This document shows, piece by piece, positions 60,221 through 64,000 of a stretch of 64,000 nucleotides of DNA. This stretch comes from Engraulis encrasicolus. Taxonomy: Eukaryota; Chordata; Actinopteri; Clupeiformes; Engraulidae. Both the position numbers and the translations under genes were made by a program. The notes beneath the pieces are model-generated. The model saw only the letters and a list, made by a program, of their open reading frames with translations, made no database searches and had not been told where the DNA came from. Where the stretch lies: positions 42,795,983 to 42,859,982 of the forward strand of contig NC_085867.1 in assembly GCF_034702125.1 (NCBI RefSeq). Reading direction: 5' to 3'. Positions within the stretch are counted from its first letter, which is position 1. Each line of letters opens with the position of its first letter.

Positions 60221-63200
60221 TCAGGGTGGAGCCGTGTCCTGGTGGCTGTTCATGTCGCTGTGTGTGCTGTCCACCAGGCGGAAGGCCTCCATGAACTCGT
60301 TGATGTCAATGCTGCCGTCCTTGTTGAAGTCGATGCTGTGGGCCAGGTCCTCTATGGCCGCGTCGCTGATGTCCATCTTCAGGTGGGAGCTCAGCAGCCG
60401 CCACGTCTGACGGAACTCGTCCAGGGAGATCAGACCTGTGGAAGCATTGATGGCGTTATATGCAATATAACAATATATAATAAATAGTAGCCTATGTATC
60501 AGCGTCCAGGGAGATCAGACCTGTGGAAGCATTGATGGCGTTATATATAATATAATAATATATAATAAATAGTAGCCTATGTATCAGCGTCCAGGGAGAT
60601 CAGACCTGTGGAAGCATTGATGGCGTTATATGCAATATAGCAATATATAATAAATAGTAGCCTATGTATCAGCGTCCAGGGAGATCAGACCTGTGGAAGC
60701 ATTGGAGACATTATTTTTGGGAAATTGAAGAAATAAAAAGAGGAAGCTGGATATCTGCTCCCTAGAAAATACCTCCATTATTGGGTGTAGGGCTCTGATT
60801 GTTCTGCAGCAAGTATGAGCCCTTGTTTTGTGTACTGTACTGTACTATGTGTCTGTGGGGTCAGACAGCAAGCATATTCCAGCTGTTAGCACATTCAGAA
60901 GAGCCTGTAGATATGCACGTAATGTGTAGTGCTTTGATAGACATTCAGTTAGGCTCATAAATATTTGGATATCAGTACAGTCCTCATCATTTTGGGCTCT
61001 ATACTGCACCACAATTGGTTTGAATAAAACAAAGAAGATGTGCTTTAACTGTAGACTCTCAGCGTTAATTTGAGGATGTTTACACCCAGTCACATTAACA
61101 GTAAGAAAATACCCCAAGAATAAGCAGAAACTGAGACTGTTGAAGTAGAGGGTCTACCATAGCATCACCAGAGATAAAACCCAGCGCACAGAACATATAG
61201 CACATAAAGAAACTGTTGTAATTCCTGCACAGTTCACCTTAATTTGATGTACAGTATATACCCTCATATTAAAACTGAGAGTCTGCAGTTACTGTACCGT
61301 ATAATACATACTGTTTGCTTCATTTCAAATCCATTGAGATGGTGTATAGAACCAAAAATGTGCATATGTCCTTATTTATTGGTACATGTCTACTTTTGTA
61401 CACTTTTACAAGTTGATGAACCAATAAAATGATTCAGACATCCTTTGATTATTTCAAGGTTACTTAGTGTTCCTTTAAAATAATGGCTTTTATTTGTGTT
61501 GCATCTTATTTGGCATGGTCAAAGATGCCTTATTCTAGATTTGTTTTTTTTTTAAATATCGGTTTAATTGGAGGTAGCCTATCTATGTGACCGCTCACCC
61601 GAGTTGTCTGTGTCTATGATGCGGAAGATGGTCTCCAGGTTGGAATGATGTTTGTACAATGTCTCCAGCACGTTTGTATCTGCAACCTGTTGAATGGAGG
61701 CAACCACAGTTAACCACGGCCTCTCGTCACATATTAATTCAGGGTTTATACATAAAAATTCAGACACCCCATTTTCTGAAAATGGCCCATTTTAATTCAG
61801 TAACATAATATAGTTGGTATAAATGTCTGGACACTAGTTTATAAACTAGAGGGTATCATGTTGTAAAAAAATATCACCAAAATGCCTGGTACTAAGCAGG
61901 GTTGTGTTTCTCAAAAGCGTACTTGTTAACAACTTAACAACTTGGTGTGTGTGGGTGTGGGTGTGGGTGCGCGCATGCGTTTACCTCTTTGTTGGGCTTG
62001 GAGACAGCGAGTTCCCGGAACCATTCGTTGTAGTCCAGCATTCCATTCTTGGTGCTGCTGACCAGCTGAGAGCGCAGGACACGCCATGGCAACGCAAGGT
62101 GCAGCTTGTTCTCTAAGACCACGGCCCAGTCCTTCAGCGAGATGCAACCTACAATACAATAGAGGTGATTAGACACACCATTGACCCATTTAACCCAAGG
62201 CACCTGCAAAAAAGGTTGCTGAACCTTTTTAAGAGCCCTTTTTAAGAAAAGCTGCCCTCAGCCTAGAAAAACCTAACTATCTCAGCTTCTGAAGCACATA
62301 AAAATATGCACCAAGTTGCATTTAAAAGCTAAGACCCTGATCTTTCATTAGCATATGAAACAGATTATATAAAAACAGATTTTTAATAAAGTTGTCTCAA
62401 ATCTTATGAGCCTGAATGTTGCGTAAAGCAGCTCCAGGCGCCAGGGCCAATGTTGCGCAACGCAACATCAGGCATCAATGGGTTAATGAAGGAAAAGAAA
62501 ATGCACATCTGTCTCAAAAAAGTTTTGGATGCAGGATTAGCCAAGTCAAATGAAAAATGGAAATAAAGTCCCCGTAAAGCTCCCGTTTCTCTTATTTTAA
62601 TGTGACGTTCGTGTCAAGGGCATGATGCCGAGATGCTACCAGTGGCGTGCGCGGACATTTTGGGGGGCATGAGAAACCTCACCTGCTCTACTAGGCTATA
62701 GATGCTATATATTATATCGGGCATTATTGTCACATGCTTTTGATCATTTGTGGATCATGTCAACATGGACCACAGTACATTGTGATAAAACACAAGTTTT
62801 TTTAACTTTCAAAAATGGCATTTTTTTTGTCTGGCGGGGCAAAGGGGCAAGTGCTTTAGCACTACCTCATCCCTATCTGTGCACGCCTATGGATATTACC
62901 ATAACGTGCAACATTCCACCGATGGGATGGAACACCTCTCTATTCGGTGAAAAACATTTGCTACCATACACCTAGAATACTACTGCAACACACAGACACA
63001 CATACACAGACTTTATTAAGACATAATGACTTTTGGTCATTACCATTCTGGTAACAAACTTATTATAGGGGCCTTGTCAAGGAGGGGATACACTGTTTCT
63101 TTATGTGTGTACAGTATATCTATGCATACTTGCCGTTCCTATCAAATACACCACAAACAAATAAATGGCTACGGTTAAACTAAACACTTACAAAACGTTT

Positions 63201-63936
63201 CACATTCACCGTCATATTTCCTTCACTTCAGTGGTGTAGTCTACGTACAATGCGGGTATACGGAGTATACCCACTTCTAAATTTCAGGGATTTCAGTATA
63301 CCCACTTAAAATTGATTGATCCATTGTTTTGGATAGCACAAATATATACAGTATACCCACGTCAAAAAATGCTCAAATATACAGTATACCCACCATAGAA
63401 AAGTAGACTACAGCACTGCTTCACTTCACATACATTAAATTGCATCCGGCCACAAGGTGGCATGATGCCCTCTTAGCTAAGCATAATAGACCTAATAGAC
63501 GGCAGGAGCGCGCACTGCCAGACAGAAGAATTGCAGACATTTTGTGTGCCTGATTTATTGTGGCATTTCTACAAGAGGCATGTAGCGTGTGTGTCTGAGT
63601 AATGTGGTTATTAAATCTTTAAGTCGGTGCTTCGGATCTACTCTCCACAGCACAGGTACGGTAGCAGCCAGGGCAGTAGGATATGTTGAGGTTACCAGCA
63701 GGGGCAATGTTACCTTTGCCCCCCAGGGCCCAGGACAAATCATCTGAAACAACCCCCCCCCACACACACACCAATACATACAATGTCATGAGAACCCAAT
63801 TCTGCCCCCCCCCCAGCTTCCTTGGTTACCTGTGTTGTCTGGGTCGTGCTCCTGAAAGGCACTGATGAGGTCGGACTTATGGGCGAAGAGCTGCTGCCTC
63901 AGGGCACGCATTGCTGAACGCTCCGTCCTTCCCACA
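60221..63936 (-). CDS. ppef2: EF-hand serine/threonine phosphatase (PPEF), C-terminal exons (5' part outside window)
   Basis: Four minus-strand exons join in frame: 63936-63830, 62148-61985, 61686-61599 and 60435-60221 (stop 60223-60221). The first encodes MRALRQQLFAHKSDLISAFQ then EHDPDNTG, the second CISLKDWAVVLENKLHLALP and MLDYNEWFREL, the third SNLETIFRIIDTDNSG, the fourth GLISLDEFRQTWRLL and then a canonical EF-hand loop DFNKDGSIDINE. This arrangement (a degenerate hand, then calcium hands near the end) is the C-terminal regulatory region of PPEF/RdgC phosphatases; the catalytic domain and IQ motif would be encoded beyond 64000. The protein acts in photoreceptors and other sensory cells. 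Adjacency to nup54 and scarb2 mirrors human PPEF2 and favours ppef2 over ppef1. A tandem repeat duplicates the acceptor of the last exon. Confidence 0.88.
60418..60715. repeat. 85-bp tandem repeat covering the last ppef2 splice acceptor
   Basis: Copies start at 60418, 60503, 60588 and 60673 (cgtccagggagatcagacct each time). Each carries, on the minus strand, the acceptor cttccacag and the first 18 bases of the exon. The fourth is partial. Confidence 0.95.
62194..62482. mobile_element. TTAA-flanked MITE, copy 2 (piggyBac-like)
   Basis: TTAA at 62190-62193 and 62483-62486; ends cccaaggcacctg and gcatcaatggg. No coding frame. It lies between ppef2 exons. Confidence 0.82.
63229..63418. mobile_element. 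hAT-type MITE, CAGTGGTGTAGTCTAC ends, copy 2
   Basis: Ends cagtggtgtagtctac and gtagactacagcactg; exact duplication cttcactt at 63221-63228 and 63419-63426. Confidence 0.95.
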
Positions 63937-63941
63937 CTGCA

Positions 63942-63953
63942 CACACACAGACA

Positions 63954-64000
<47 letters not shown>
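63942..64000. repeat. (CA)n microsatellite, runs off the window
   Basis: A CA run directly upstream (minus strand) of the ppef2 exon at 63936, forming part of its acceptor region. Confidence 0.95.

Noticed and set aside
60418..60715. CRISPR-like regular repeat
   Set aside because: Units are directly adjacent without unique spacers, in a vertebrate intron; it is a minisatellite.
60221..63936. Calmodulin-like or calcineurin B-like EF-hand protein
   Set aside because: The exon series (SLKDWAVVLENKLHLALPWR, then SNLETIFRIIDTDNSG) is specific to the PPEF C-terminus, and nup54 adjacency supports it.

Overview
The window is vertebrate nuclear DNA, almost certainly from a ray-finned fish. Genes are split by GT-AG introns. 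There are very long CA/GT and CT/GA microsatellites, tRNA-derived SINEs, LINE tails and many small inverted-repeat transposons of types common in teleosts. Three conserved genes form a block that matches the human 4q21.1 neighbourhood (SCARB2, NUP54, PPEF2). The species cannot be named from the sequence alone.

Layout: (1) 338-5070, + strand: last three coding exons of a CD36-family receptor (scarb2-like), followed by a likely long 3' UTR to about 8.7 kb. (2) 10.6-16.0 kb: an intronless immunoglobulin-superfamily membrane protein gene, broken by a ~4-kb hAT element (exact 8-bp target duplication) inside the coding sequence and by a one-base frameshift. (3) 16.0-28.0 kb: transposon-dense DNA. 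It holds a Harbinger/ISL2EU-type unit (DDE transposase on +, YqaJ-type exonuclease on -), a second element with long inverted ends that carries a CXC-domain protein and lies in the YqaJ intron, and a TTAA-flanked piggyBac-like element. (4) 28.6-39.8 kb: three small genes encoding very acidic proteins, at least two of them clearly related, set among hAT-type MITEs. (5) 42.8-58.8 kb, + strand: a complete 15-exon nup54 gene with an enlarged FG-repeat region. (6) 60.2-63.9 kb, - strand: the last four coding exons of ppef2 (EF-hand part), tail to tail with nup54.

The conserved genes do not form a pathway: LIMP-2-type receptor (lysosome), nuclear pore channel protein, and calcium-regulated phosphatase. 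The most unusual material is in the accessory DNA: the hAT insertion in the Ig gene, which might behave as an in-frame intron; repeated copies of a scarb2 membrane-exon end with its splice donor; an 85-bp tandem repeat that multiplies the splice acceptor of the last ppef2 exon; the nested transposon carrying CXC and YqaJ proteins; and the acidic-protein gene family, one member of which may use a LINE-derived splice acceptor.
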